Assembly (NCBI RefSeq): GCF_900109615.1
Contig: NZ_FOIX01000003.1
Coordinates: 620,001 to 684,000, forward strand
Source: Kaistella antarctica
Lineage (GTDB): Bacteria; Bacteroidota; Bacteroidia; Flavobacteriales; Weeksellaceae
Reading direction: 5' to 3'
Length of the DNA: 64,000 nt
Shown here: piece after piece, positions 1 through 8,332 of the stretch
Numbering within the stretch: position 1 is the first letter of the stretch
How the letters are laid out: each line of letters starts with the position of its first letter
The notes under the pieces: model-generated
The model's database searches: none
The model's input: only the letters and a program-made list of their open reading frames with translations
What the model was told of the DNA's origin: nothing
Position numbers and translations under genes: made by a program

Positions 1-1
1 A

Positions 2-127
2 GTGAAAAGTTTTAAACCTGAGGCTAACATTGCCATCTTAAATCTCTCCTTATTGACTAGCGGAACCTATTTTTTGCAAGTTGATATCAATGGAACAATC
101 GAAAATCACAAATTCATTAAAAAGTAA
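2..127 (+). CDS. C-terminal fragment of a T9SS type A sorting-domain protein (5' truncated by window edge)
   Basis: The frame is open from base 2 to a TAA at 125-127 and encodes 41 residues. The end of the fragment, with a LTSGTYFLQV core and a terminal HKFIKK, is the usual last part of a T9SS type A C-terminal domain (a strand with SG-x-Y-x-L followed by a basic tail). Such domains direct proteins through the outer membrane by the type IX system and are removed or anchored at the surface. The rest of the protein lies outside the window, so its function cannot be stated. Confidence 0.75.
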   Translation: MKSFKPEANIAILNLSLLTSGTYFLQVDINGTIENHKFIKK

Positions 128-415
128 TTGAGGTAGCAATCCTAAACTTGTTAGATGGATAAATTTGCTTTTTACATTACTCTAATCAATAAAATTACTT
201 TTTAGCAATAGTACAGGCGATGAGATAAAAAAGTGCTTCCATATAGCATCTTTCTGACCTATAATTCTTTTTTCAATTTTAAGTAAAATTCAAAAGATGT
301 CGGATTTATGCTATGTTTTGATGAGGTCATCTTTTAATTTTGTTGTCGAAATTTCACAAATGACGGAGTGTAGCCGAAAATCCGACCCAGAGTAGGCAAA
401 TAAAAACATATAATC

Positions 416-2095
416 ATGGCACAACTTAATTTCGCAGACCTTTCGAAAGAACTACGGAAAGTCGGCGCACGCTGGAGCGCGATGGAAAATACAATTTCAC
501 GACTCGAACCGGTAGAACGAAAAAAAATGCTGGGATTTGATATCTCTACAGCAATGAAAGCAAATTTCTCAGCAGCCCAACCAGATTCTAAGAGTGGTTT
601 AGCATTTGATCCAGCAGTAGACTGGCGAAACAGAAAAGGTGGCAATCATGTCACCTCAGTTAAAAGTCAGGGAGGCTGCGGTTCTTGCGTTTCTTTCTGT
701 ACGGTTGCAGTTACGGAATCTATGGCTTCTATTGAAAAAGGCCAACTTTTGGATTTATCGGAAGCTGACGCACATTTCTGTTCCTCGCACGGCGCAAGTT
801 GTGGAGGCTGGAACCATACTGATGCTTTTAATCAAATTAAAATTCGCGGTGTTTCTGATGAAGCCTGCTTTCCCTATGCATCTGCTTTTCCTGGAAATAA
901 TGTGTGGGCAAAACCACCCGCCCCTACCTGTCATCCTTGCGCAGACCGTAATTCTCGGGTTACCAAAATCACCCAGCTTCATAACTTAAACTCTTATCAG
1001 GAAGCCAAAAACTACCTCACCACTACAGGTCCCATTGCCTGTGGTTTTAAAGTTTACGAAGACTTTTACGCTTACCATACCGGCGTTTATCGTCACGTCA
1101 CAGGTGCATTTGAAGATGGACACTGCGTGATGATCATTGGTTACTCTGAAGCCGAACAATGTTGGATCTGCAAGAATTCTTGGGGAAACACTTGGGGAAT
1201 GGCAGGATATTTTAAAATTGCTTACGGAGAATGTGACATTGACACTTGGACCAAAGTTGGTGTTACAGGCGTAATCCTACCTGCACCCGCAGTTTCGTGG
1301 CATGGATTTGAAAACTTAGGAGGATTATTAACCTCAACACCGAATGCTGTAAGTTGGGGCCCTAACAGAATAGATGTTGTGGTGCGCGGCACAGATAGCG
1401 CCGTTTATCATAAATGGTGGAATGGTTCTTCCTGGAATGGCTACGAAAATTTAGGTGGTCTTATTCAAGATGCGCCAACTATATGCTCTTGGGCAAATGG
1501 ACGACTTGATATATTTGCAACTGGTTTGAATCATCACTTGTGGCATCGCTGGTATCAAGGAGGCTGGAGTGGCTGGGAAGATTTGGGCGGCGTACTGTCA
1601 AGTGAACCTGCAGCGGTTTCTTGGGGCAACGGCAGAATTGATGTTTTTGCCAGAGGAATGGATTCGGCGCTTTATCATATGTGGTATGACGGTCGCTGGC
1701 ATTCCTGGGAAAATTTAGGAGGAATGCTTGGGTCAGCTCCCGCTGTAGCATCTTGGTCAGGTAATCGATTAGATTGTTTCGTGCAGGGAATGGATCATCA
1801 TTTATGGCACAAATGGTGGAACGGTTCTGCCTGGAGCGGATGGGAAGATCTTGGCGGAACAGTACAAGGTGCGCCAGGAGCTGAATCGTGGGGTCCGAAT
1901 AGAATCGACGTTTTTTATGCCGGTAAAAATTTCAATATGATGCACAAATGGTGGAACGGTTCCGTTTGGAGTGGTGAAGAAAACCTTGGTGGGCAACTAT
2001 CTTCTGGTGTGGGAGTTTCTTCTTGGGCATCCGGAAGACTGGATTGCTTTGTAGATGGAACTGATTCTACACTTTATCATAAATGGTTCGGATAG
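416..2095 (+). CDS. Papain-type (C1A) cysteine protease fused to a PLL-like beta-propeller lectin domain
   Basis: A 559-residue protein with two parts. Residues about 66-285 are a papain fold: the oxyanion Gln85 and catalytic Cys91 lie in [10 protein letters not shown], His236 in [10 protein letters not shown] and Asn254 in KNSWGNTWG. The Trp that normally follows the catalytic Cys is Val92. Residues 1-65 could be a short inhibitory pro-region. Residues about 296-559 are six repeats of roughly 45-50 residues with E(N/D)LGG, SW-x-N-(G)-R-(I/L)-D and (L/V)-(Y/W)-H-(K/R)-W signatures, as in PLL-type propeller lectins that bind fucose or methylated sugars. There is no signal peptide and no T9SS tail, and an in-frame stop lies just upstream of the start, so export is unexplained. 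The next gene downstream is a chagasin-like inhibitor. Protease and propeller folds are clear; the biological target is unknown. Confidence 0.88.
   Translation: MAQLNFADLSKELRKVGARWSAMENTISRLEPVERKKMLGFDISTAMKANFSAAQPDSKSGLAFDPAVDWRNRKGGNHVTSVKSQGGCGSCVSFCTVAVTESMASIEKGQLLDLSEADAHFCSSHGASCGGWNHTDAFNQIKIRGVSDEACFPYASAFPGNNVWAKPPAPTCHPCADRNSRVTKITQLHNLNSYQEAKNYLTTTGPIACGFKVYEDFYAYHTGVYRHVTGAFEDGHCVMIIGYSEAEQCWICKNSWGNTWGMAGYFKIAYGECDIDTWTKVGVTGVILPAPAVSWHGFENLGGLLTSTPNAVSWGPNRIDVVVRGTDSAVYHKWWNGSSWNGYENLGGLIQDAPTICSWANGRLDIFATGLNHHLWHRWYQGGWSGWEDLGGVLSSEPAAVSWGNGRIDVFARGMDSALYHMWYDGRWHSWENLGGMLGSAPAVASWSGNRLDCFVQGMDHHLWHKWWNGSAWSGWEDLGGTVQGAPGAESWGPNRIDVFYAGKNFNMMHKWWNGSVWSGEENLGGQLSSGVGVSSWASGRLDCFVDGTDSTLYHKWFG
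1301..2092 (+). repeat. Six degenerate in-frame repeats encoding the beta-propeller blades
   Basis: Residues 296-559 of the preceding protease contain six ENLGG/EDLGG units spaced about 45-50 codons apart, with recurring HKWWNGS-type segments. The last unit ends in LYHKWFG, which could close the ring with the WHGFENLGG start of the first. The DNA of the units has diverged, so this is an old protein repeat and not a recent tandem duplication. Confidence 0.8.
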
Positions 2096-2110
2096 AAGTA
2101 ATATAATAAG

Positions 2111-2144
2111 TGTGGGTTTCGATTAATTCTCGGGCCCACATTTT
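2111..2144 (+). terminator. Hairpin with short T-run between protease and inhibitor genes
   Basis: TGTGGG (2111-2116) pairs with CCCACA (2135-2140), with further possible G-U pairs inward, and is followed by TTTT. It sits in the 61-nt gap between the protease stop and the inhibitor start. It may attenuate read-through so that the two proteins are made in unequal amounts; the long loop makes it a weak terminator. Confidence 0.45.
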
Positions 2145-2156
2145 AATAAAAGCGCC

Positions 2157-2519
2157 ATGAAAAAATTGATTTACTTTTTCTTTCTATATTTCATTCTAAA
2201 TTGCAATCCTATGAATAACGAAATAGTACACCTTAATAGAGGTGAAGTTCAGCGAATCACTTTACCAGGACGTGGATCTACTGGTTTACAACTGCTCCAC
2301 CGTACCGACAATGACTCAATTCTTCTCATCAGCCGAGTTTCACAAAATAAGAAAAGCGATGAGACTGGTTCCAACCAACTCGGAGGTTCTGTAGAGATCA
2401 CCTTTGAAATGAAAGCTCTTGAGCCCGGAGAAACGAAAGTGACTTTTTATGAAACTCTTCCCTGGGAAAAGGATTTTAAAGAAATTGTGGTGAAAGAGTT
2501 GACGGTTCAAGTCAAATAA
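2157..2519 (+). CDS. Chagasin-like (I42) cysteine protease inhibitor, probable lipoprotein
   Basis: A 120-residue protein starting with a basic and hydrophobic segment that ends in ILNC (Cys16), a slightly irregular lipobox, so it is probably exported and lipid-anchored. The rest matches the chagasin layout: a GRGSTGLQ loop at 38-45 in place of the NPTTGYxW loop, a GGSVEITFEMKAL strand from 76 in place of GxGG, and an ETLPWEKDF loop at 99-107 in place of RPWE. These three loops occupy the active site of papain-family proteases in known I42 inhibitors. The gene directly upstream encodes a papain-family protease, which strongly suggests that this is its cognate inhibitor. A simple Ig-like lipoprotein of other function remains possible. 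Confidence 0.72.
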   Translation: MKKLIYFFFLYFILNCNPMNNEIVHLNRGEVQRITLPGRGSTGLQLLHRTDNDSILLISRVSQNKKSDETGSNQLGGSVEITFEMKALEPGETKVTFYETLPWEKDFKEIVVKELTVQVK

Positions 2520-2619
2520 GTCTAGAGTACCTACTTCCTCTTAGACAAGATTTATCTTTTTTTTAAATGACCTATTTCATTAAAAGGGTTTTGTAAAAAA
2601 TTCAGAGGCTTTAAAAGCT

Positions 2620-2653
2620 AAAGGAATTCCGATTGGAATTCCTTTTTTTTTTT
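2620..2653 (+). terminator. Strong intrinsic terminator after the inhibitor gene
   Basis: A perfect 10-bp stem (AAGGAATTCC at 2621-2630 with its complement at 2635-2644) with a GATT loop is followed by a long T-run to 2653. It ends the protease-inhibitor transcription unit. Confidence 0.87.
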
Positions 2654-2951
2654 GAATTAAGGGTGTGATTTATTTTCCTATCATCATATTTAAAAAATTT
2701 GTGGTAGAAACATTTAAAAGTTTTTACTTTAAGTTTAGTAACGACCATTTTTAAATAAAACCATTTTGCACAGCCGCGTCGGAATGTTCTTCTGAAAATC
2801 GATCATCTATTTTACCTCGACTGTGTACTGGAGTGGTTATGAAAGTTACAACCTTCTCCCTTTTTTAATGGGTGCAGCTTATGATGCGGCGATGTCCAAA
2901 TTTGAATGACTTTTTTTTTATTTTAAAATATTTATCCAAGTTGAACTGCTT
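2654..2951. other. Intergenic stretch with no gene seen
   Basis: Together with 2520-2619 this leaves 432 nt between the inhibitor gene and pgl holding only the terminator above. A less AT-rich patch at about 2765-2900 has no open frame, start codon context or hairpin that I can support. It may be degraded sequence. Confidence 0.5.
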
Positions 2952-3677
2952 CTACTTCAAACGAGAAGCTGCTGGCTCGTCTAAAAACCACTGAACTTTT
3001 TTATCATCCGTGGTAATCAACCTTGCTGGATACAATTTCTCTGACCCAGATCGATCTTCTAAGACATGAAATACAGCCTCAGCCTTTCCTTCGCCAAAAA
3101 CTAAAAAAGCAATATGTCTTGATTGATTGATTAAAGGAGCCGTCATCGTAATTCGATCCATTCCTACTTCTTCCACAAAAACAGATTTTACAGTTGCTTC
3201 ATTTTTATCCAATATGGAAGTATTTGGAAAAAGAGACGCTGTATGGGAGTTATCCCCTAAGCCCAAAAGATTAAAATCAAACTCGACTGGATTTCCCTCA
3301 AAATGTTGAGTAATCGTTTGCCAATATTTTTCCGCTGCCTCTTCTGGTGTGCCCGATGTATCCACTTCAAAAATATTCGATTCTTTAATTTTTAAAGGTT
3401 CGAATAAAGCTTTTCTCGCCATCATCGAATTTCTTTGGAAATCATCTGCTGGCACGAACCGCTCATCGCCAAAGAAGAAATACGTTTTAACCCAATCGAT
3501 TTTATCTTGATACGCTTCAGAAGCGAGCAGTTCGTAAAGGATCTTAGGCGAACCTCCACCAGAAAGCACAAAATTAAACTGACCTCGATTTTTAATAGAT
3601 TCTTCGGCAACATCGCAAATGGTTTCGGCTAAAGCCTTAATTAAATCTGTAGTCTTATTATAAATTTTTAAATTCAT
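2952..3677 (-). CDS. pgl: 6-phosphogluconolactonase
   Basis: Hydrolyses 6-phosphogluconolactone to 6-phosphogluconate, the second step of the oxidative pentose phosphate pathway. The 241-residue product from the ATG at 3675-3677 has the usual family length and the SGGGSPK (about 39-45), FFFGDERFVP (67-76) and LLGLGDNSHTASLFP (136-150) motifs of the SOL/DevB family. An upstream extension into zwf is open but would add 19 residues without homology; the chosen start lies one base after the zwf stop, which suggests translational coupling. It is the last gene of the six-gene pentose phosphate operon. Confidence 0.93.
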   Translation of the reverse strand: MNLKIYNKTTDLIKALAETICDVAEESIKNRGQFNFVLSGGGSPKILYELLASEAYQDKIDWVKTYFFFGDERFVPADDFQRNSMMARKALFEPLKIKESNIFEVDTSGTPEEAAEKYWQTITQHFEGNPVEFDFNLLGLGDNSHTASLFPNTSILDKNEATVKSVFVEEVGMDRITMTAPLINQSRHIAFLVFGEGKAEAVFHVLEDRSGSEKLYPARLITTDDKKVQWFLDEPAASRLK

Positions 3678-3678
3678 T

Positions 3679-5199
3679 TTACTCTTTTTTATTTTTATCG
3701 GGTAAATTAATCCAGTGAAAACCATCTTTGGCAATCAGGGCTTCTGCATTTTCGGGACCCCAGGAATTGGCAGGATAATTCGGAAAATCATTCATTTTAT
3801 TATTTTCCCAATAGTCCAAAACTGGCATCACGACTTCCCAGGCAGCTTCTACCTGATCAGCGCGCATGTATAAAGTTTGATCTCCAGAAATAACGTCTAG
3901 CAAGAGTGTTTCATAAGCTTCTGGCGAATCTATTTTGGTTTTTCCATCGTAATCAAAAACCATATCGACCGTATTTAAATTCATCTCAAGACCTGGAGTT
4001 TTGCTTTCAAGTTGAAATTTAATGGACATATCAGGTTGTATGCTAATAATAAGTCTGTTCTGTTTCGGCAGATTTCGCTCCACATTATTGAACATATTGT
4101 GCGGAACTTCCCGGAATTGAATGATGATATGCGACGCAGATTTAAAAAGTCTTTTTCCAGTCCGCAAATAAAACGGTACGCCTTGCCAGCGCCAGTTATC
4201 AACATAAAATTTTAAGGCCGCGAAAGTTTCGATATTAGAATCTTCATTTACCTCAGCTTCTTCGCGATAGCCCAAAACTTCTTTGCCTTCAACCCAGCCA
4301 GCGCCATACTGACCTCTAACCGCAACTTTATCAATCATGCCAGGCACAATTTTGCGCATCGCTTTTAAGACCTCTACTTTCTTGTCACGAACGAGATCAG
4401 CGTCAAAATTTACGGGTGGTTCCATCGCAATTATACAAAGCAATTGTAACAAATGATTTTGAATCATATCTCGTAGAATTCCTGCGTTATCAAAATAACT
4501 TCCCCGATCTTCGACGCCAATTTGTTCGGTCACCGAAATCTGTACATGTTCAATATGCGTGCGGTTCCAGAGCGGTTCCATAATCGTATTCGCAAAACGG
4601 AAAGCCATCACATTCTGAACAACTTCTTTACCTAAATAATGATCGATTCGGTAAATCTGTTTTTCATCAAAAATAGTGAGCAGTTTTTTGTTTAAAGCCT
4701 TAGCCGATTCAAGATCTCGACCAAACGGCTTCTCAATAATAATACGGGTGGTTTCGTGATTATTTTCTAATTTACTTTTGGAAATATTTTCGGCAATGGT
4801 GCAAAATAAATCTGGAGATACAGCGCAGTAGTAAAGAACGGAAGGATCTTCTTTCCATTCGTTTTTAAGCTTGCTAATCGTCGATTCGAATTCATCATAA
4901 GAGGCCACATCTTTAATGTCTGCCGCCTGATAAGAAATGTTAACTGAGAATTTTGCCCAGTCTTCTTTTTTGGCTTTGCCCGTCCTGGAAAACTTGTTAA
5001 TTCCGGCTAATAAATCAGTTCGATATTTTTCGTCTGTAAATTTCGTTCTTGAAGTTCCTATGATCGCAAATTTTTCTGGCAATCTGTTTTCGAGATAGAG
5101 ATTAAAAAGCGCCGGAATAATTTTTCTTTTGGTTAAATCTCCGTTACCGCCAAAAACAATAAGGACAGTCGGTTTATGTGCATTAATCGTATATGGCAT
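3679..5199 (-). CDS. zwf: Glucose-6-phosphate 1-dehydrogenase
   Basis: Oxidises glucose-6-phosphate to 6-phosphogluconolactone with NAD(P)+, the entry step of the oxidative branch. The 506-residue protein shows the dinucleotide motif GGNGDLTKR (17-25), EKPFG (156-160) and the active-site RIDHYLGKE (184-192), with the family's usual length. It lies 36 nt after gnd and one base before pgl on the same strand, so the reaction order zwf-pgl-gnd is covered inside one operon. Confidence 0.97.
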   Translation of the reverse strand: MPYTINAHKPTVLIVFGGNGDLTKRKIIPALFNLYLENRLPEKFAIIGTSRTKFTDEKYRTDLLAGINKFSRTGKAKKEDWAKFSVNISYQAADIKDVASYDEFESTISKLKNEWKEDPSVLYYCAVSPDLFCTIAENISKSKLENNHETTRIIIEKPFGRDLESAKALNKKLLTIFDEKQIYRIDHYLGKEVVQNVMAFRFANTIMEPLWNRTHIEHVQISVTEQIGVEDRGSYFDNAGILRDMIQNHLLQLLCIIAMEPPVNFDADLVRDKKVEVLKAMRKIVPGMIDKVAVRGQYGAGWVEGKEVLGYREEAEVNEDSNIETFAALKFYVDNWRWQGVPFYLRTGKRLFKSASHIIIQFREVPHNMFNNVERNLPKQNRLIISIQPDMSIKFQLESKTPGLEMNLNTVDMVFDYDGKTKIDSPEAYETLLLDVISGDQTLYMRADQVEAAWEVVMPVLDYWENNKMNDFPNYPANSWGPENAEALIAKDGFHWINLPDKNKKE

Positions 5200-5235
5200 G
5201 TTTAATTTTATTTAATAAATTCTTTTTTTAAGGGA

Positions 5236-6675
5236 TTATTCTTTGATATTTTCCATGACCCATTTGGTATGAAAGACCCCTTCTTTAGCTTTGAGTTCAT
5301 AAGTATGCGACCCAAAATAATCACGCTGCGCCTGAATAAGGTTGGTCGGCATATGTTCATTTCGGAAATTATCGAAATAACTTAAAGCGGCAGAAAACGC
5401 AGGTGTGGATATTCCATGAAGCGTTGCATCGGAAACAACCGTTCGCATACTGGGAATAGTTTTAGTTACATTTTTCGCAACCTCAGCATTTAAAAGCAAA
5501 TGCTTCAATTTCGGCTCGCTATTATAAGCTGCGTAAATATCCTCCAAAAATTCTGAGCGAATAATACACCCGCCGCGCCAGATCTTCGCAATTAAATCTA
5601 AATTCAAATCGTAGTCAAATTCCTCATTCGCCTGGTAAAGCAAATGCATTCCTTGCGCATAAGCAGAAACCATGGCAAAATAAAAAGCTTCTTCAAGTTC
5701 ATCGCAGTATTCCTCATTATTTTTTTCGTAAACCATATTGACAGAATCAGGATATTTTTTTGAAGCTTCTACTCTTAAATCCTTTAGGCTTGAAAGGTCA
5801 CGCATGGAAACAGAAATATCAATAATTGGGGTCGGAAGATGTAAATCCATGGCAGCTTGAGAAGTCCATTTTCCGGTTCCTTTTGCTTTCGCTTGATCTC
5901 TAATGCTTTCTAGTAAAAGATGTTCTTCACCTTCATTTTTGTAGGCGAAAATATCAGTTGTAATTTCTACTAAATAAGATTTTAATTGGCCTTCATTCCA
6001 TTTTTTATAGACTTTATGAATTTCGTCGTTCTCCATTTGAAGACCCTTTTTCATAATTTCGTAGGATTCAGAAAGTAATTGCATAATAGCGTATTCAATT
6101 CCATTATGAACCATTTTTACAAAATGACCCGCGGAACGTTCGCCCATAAAAGCAACGGTTGGCTCACCATCAACCTGCGCTGCAATCTTTTCTAAAATCG
6201 GTTTGATGATTTCATAGGCTTCCTGATCTCCGCCAGGCATCATGCTCGGTCCTCTTCTAGCTCCCTCTTCACCACCGGAAACGCCCATGCCAACAAAATG
6301 AAATCCTTTTCCTTCGAGTTCAATAAACCGACGTTCGGTATCTGTAAAATGAGAATTCCCACCATCGATGATGATATCGCCTTTATCTAAAACTCCTAAT
6401 AAATCATCGATCACGCTGTCAACTATTTCTCCAGCTGGAACGAGCATCATCACAATCTTAGGACTTTTAAGACTGTCTGTAAATTCCTTTAAATCTGAAA
6501 AACCATGAATATTTTTGTTGTTCAGATTATTAAGATTTTCAACGGTCTGCGTATTATTATCGTAGCCCGCACAGGAATATCCATGGTCAGCAATATTTTG
6601 TAAAAGGTTAGAACCCATGGTTCCCAAACCGATCATTCCAAATGAATTTTTATTTATATTTTCTTGTGTCATCAT
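5236..6675 (-). CDS. gnd: 6-phosphogluconate dehydrogenase (decarboxylating)
   Basis: Converts 6-phosphogluconate to ribulose-5-phosphate, CO2 and NADPH. The 479-residue product has the Rossmann motif GLGTMG (16-21), the substrate-binding MGVSGGEEGARRGPSMMPGG segment and KMVHNGIEYAIMQL with the catalytic Lys and Asn. Length is typical of the dimeric long form. The start MMTQ is chosen because the frame opens there; the second Met is equally possible. It is separated from tal by 23 nt and from zwf by 36 nt. Confidence 0.96.
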   Translation of the reverse strand: MMTQENINKNSFGMIGLGTMGSNLLQNIADHGYSCAGYDNNTQTVENLNNLNNKNIHGFSDLKEFTDSLKSPKIVMMLVPAGEIVDSVIDDLLGVLDKGDIIIDGGNSHFTDTERRFIELEGKGFHFVGMGVSGGEEGARRGPSMMPGGDQEAYEIIKPILEKIAAQVDGEPTVAFMGERSAGHFVKMVHNGIEYAIMQLLSESYEIMKKGLQMENDEIHKVYKKWNEGQLKSYLVEITTDIFAYKNEGEEHLLLESIRDQAKAKGTGKWTSQAAMDLHLPTPIIDISVSMRDLSSLKDLRVEASKKYPDSVNMVYEKNNEEYCDELEEAFYFAMVSAYAQGMHLLYQANEEFDYDLNLDLIAKIWRGGCIIRSEFLEDIYAAYNSEPKLKHLLLNAEVAKNVTKTIPSMRTVVSDATLHGISTPAFSAALSYFDNFRNEHMPTNLIQAQRDYFGSHTYELKAKEGVFHTKWVMENIKE

Positions 6676-6698
6676 ATTTTTACTAATAGGTTTTAAAA

Positions 6699-7787
6699 TT
6701 AAAGTTTACGTTTTTGAGTATCAATACTTTTAATTAATTTTTCGTAGGCTTGATTAAATTTCTCGATGCCTTCATTTTCTAATTTTCGGGTGATTTCATC
6801 CATATCAATTCCTACTTTTGCTAATTCTTCCAATGCTTTTTTGGCTTCATCTAAATTCTGGGTCAAAGTTTCAGCAACTTTCCCATGATCCCGAAATGCA
6901 TCAATAGTTTCGATAGGCAAAGTGTTAATGGTGTCTTTACCTATGATACTTTCTACATAAATGACATCACTAAAGGAAGGGTCTTTAGTTCCCGTACTCG
7001 CATAAAGTACTCTTTGTTTTTGCGCTCCGTTTTCTTCGAGGTTTTTAAAACGGTCGCTGGCAATCATTTCCAAATAAATTTGATAGGCTTCTTTCGCAGA
7101 TGCAATAGCTATTTTCCCAACCAAATCATCAGCGCCTTTTTCTTTTAACATCGGGTTGACCATAACATCGATTCGGCTCAAAAAGAAACTCGCCACGGAT
7201 GAAACATCTTTTATTGAATTGCCTTCTGCGAGACGGTCTTCAAGTCCGCCCATAAACGCATCTGTTATTTCCCGGTAGCGAGGAAGTCCAAAAAGCAAGG
7301 TCACATTAATATTGATTCCTTCTCGCAAACATTCTCGAATCGCAATCAAACCTTCTTTCGTTCCCGGAATTTTTATCATCACATTTTTACGGTTAACCCT
7401 TTTCCAAAGGTCACGCGCCTGTTCGATCGTTCCGTCGGTATCGCGAGCGAGATAAGGTGAAACTTCCAAACTTACCAAACCGTCTTGCCCATTTGTTTTA
7501 TCGAAAACTGGTTTAAATAAATCTGCAGCTCTTTGGATATCGGAAAGTGCTAAATCGAAGAAAATAGCAGCATTACTGTCTTCTGTTTTTGAAAGGTCTA
7601 TAATATCTTCATCGTAATCCGAACTTCCGCTGATGGCTTTTTCAAAGATGGAGGGATTGGAAGTGAGACCGCGCAAATCATCATCATCAATAAGGTCTTG
7701 TAATTTCCCCGAATCCATAATTTCGCGATCTAATAAATCTAACCAAATGCTTTGATTGTGTTCCTGTATTTTATTTAAAGGGTTCAT
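6699..7787 (-). CDS. tal: Transaldolase (long, about 360-residue form)
   Basis: Transfers a dihydroxyacetone unit between sedoheptulose-7-phosphate and glyceraldehyde-3-phosphate. The Schiff-base lysine is Lys139 in NVMIKIPGTKEG, preceded by the LTSNPSIFEKAI segment (41-52) and EVSPYLARDT. At 362 residues it belongs to the long class also found in actinobacteria and cyanobacteria, not the 220-residue TalC-like form. It lies 38 nt after rpiB and 23 nt before gnd. Confidence 0.95.
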   Translation of the reverse strand: MNPLNKIQEHNQSIWLDLLDREIMDSGKLQDLIDDDDLRGLTSNPSIFEKAISGSSDYDEDIIDLSKTEDSNAAIFFDLALSDIQRAADLFKPVFDKTNGQDGLVSLEVSPYLARDTDGTIEQARDLWKRVNRKNVMIKIPGTKEGLIAIRECLREGININVTLLFGLPRYREITDAFMGGLEDRLAEGNSIKDVSSVASFFLSRIDVMVNPMLKEKGADDLVGKIAIASAKEAYQIYLEMIASDRFKNLEENGAQKQRVLYASTGTKDPSFSDVIYVESIIGKDTINTLPIETIDAFRDHGKVAETLTQNLDEAKKALEELAKVGIDMDEITRKLENEGIEKFNQAYEKLIKSIDTQKRKL

Positions 7788-7825
7788 TTTGTTTTTTTTT
7801 AAATTAATAATTTTCCGTAGGATAT

Positions 7826-8302
7826 TTATGAAGAATTACGATTATTTTCTAAATCTTCAATTTTTTTCAGACGCCTCAAATGTCTTTCGGCACCAATAAA
7901 TTTTGCCTTTAAAAAGGCCAAAACTAATTCTTCAGCGCTCGCATCTCCTGTGACACGTCCGCCAAGACAGATGAGATTCATATTGTCATCTTCAACACCT
8001 TGATGAGCGGAAAAATGTTCGGTGATCAACGCAGCTCTCACACCCGCAACCTTGTTTGCAGCAATACACGCTCCAACTCCACTTCCGCAAATTGCAATAC
8101 CCCGAAAAACTTCCTCAGCTGCGACGGATTTTGCTAAAGTAATTACATAATCTGGAAAATCATCATCGCTATTCAATTCTGTTGCACCAAAGTCAATAAT
8201 TTCAAAATTATTTTTAATGAGAAAGGAAATCAGTTTCTCTTTAAGGTCAAAACCGCCGTGATCTGCGCAGATTCCTATTTTTAATGATTGTTGTGTAGGC
8301 AT
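7826..8302 (-). CDS. rpiB: Ribose-5-phosphate isomerase B
   Basis: Interconverts ribulose-5-phosphate and ribose-5-phosphate. The 158-residue protein has the LacAB/RpiB signature: GICADHGGFDLKEKL near the N-terminus, the CGSGVGACIAANK phosphate loop with the catalytic Cys72, and the EDDNMNLICLGGR segment. RpiA is not present here, so B serves as the isomerase of this operon. It is placed 30 nt after tkt. Confidence 0.95.
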   Translation of the reverse strand: MPTQQSLKIGICADHGGFDLKEKLISFLIKNNFEIIDFGATELNSDDDFPDYVITLAKSVAAEEVFRGIAICGSGVGACIAANKVAGVRAALITEHFSAHQGVEDDNMNLICLGGRVTGDASAEELVLAFLKAKFIGAERHLRRLKKIEDLENNRNSS

Positions 8303-8332
8303 ACTTTTATTTTTATGTAATCGATTTTAGTC

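Noticed and set aside
2765..2900. Degraded gene or transposase remnant
   Set aside because: Stops interrupt all frames within a short distance and no family could be recognised in either direction; too weak to list as a pseudogene.
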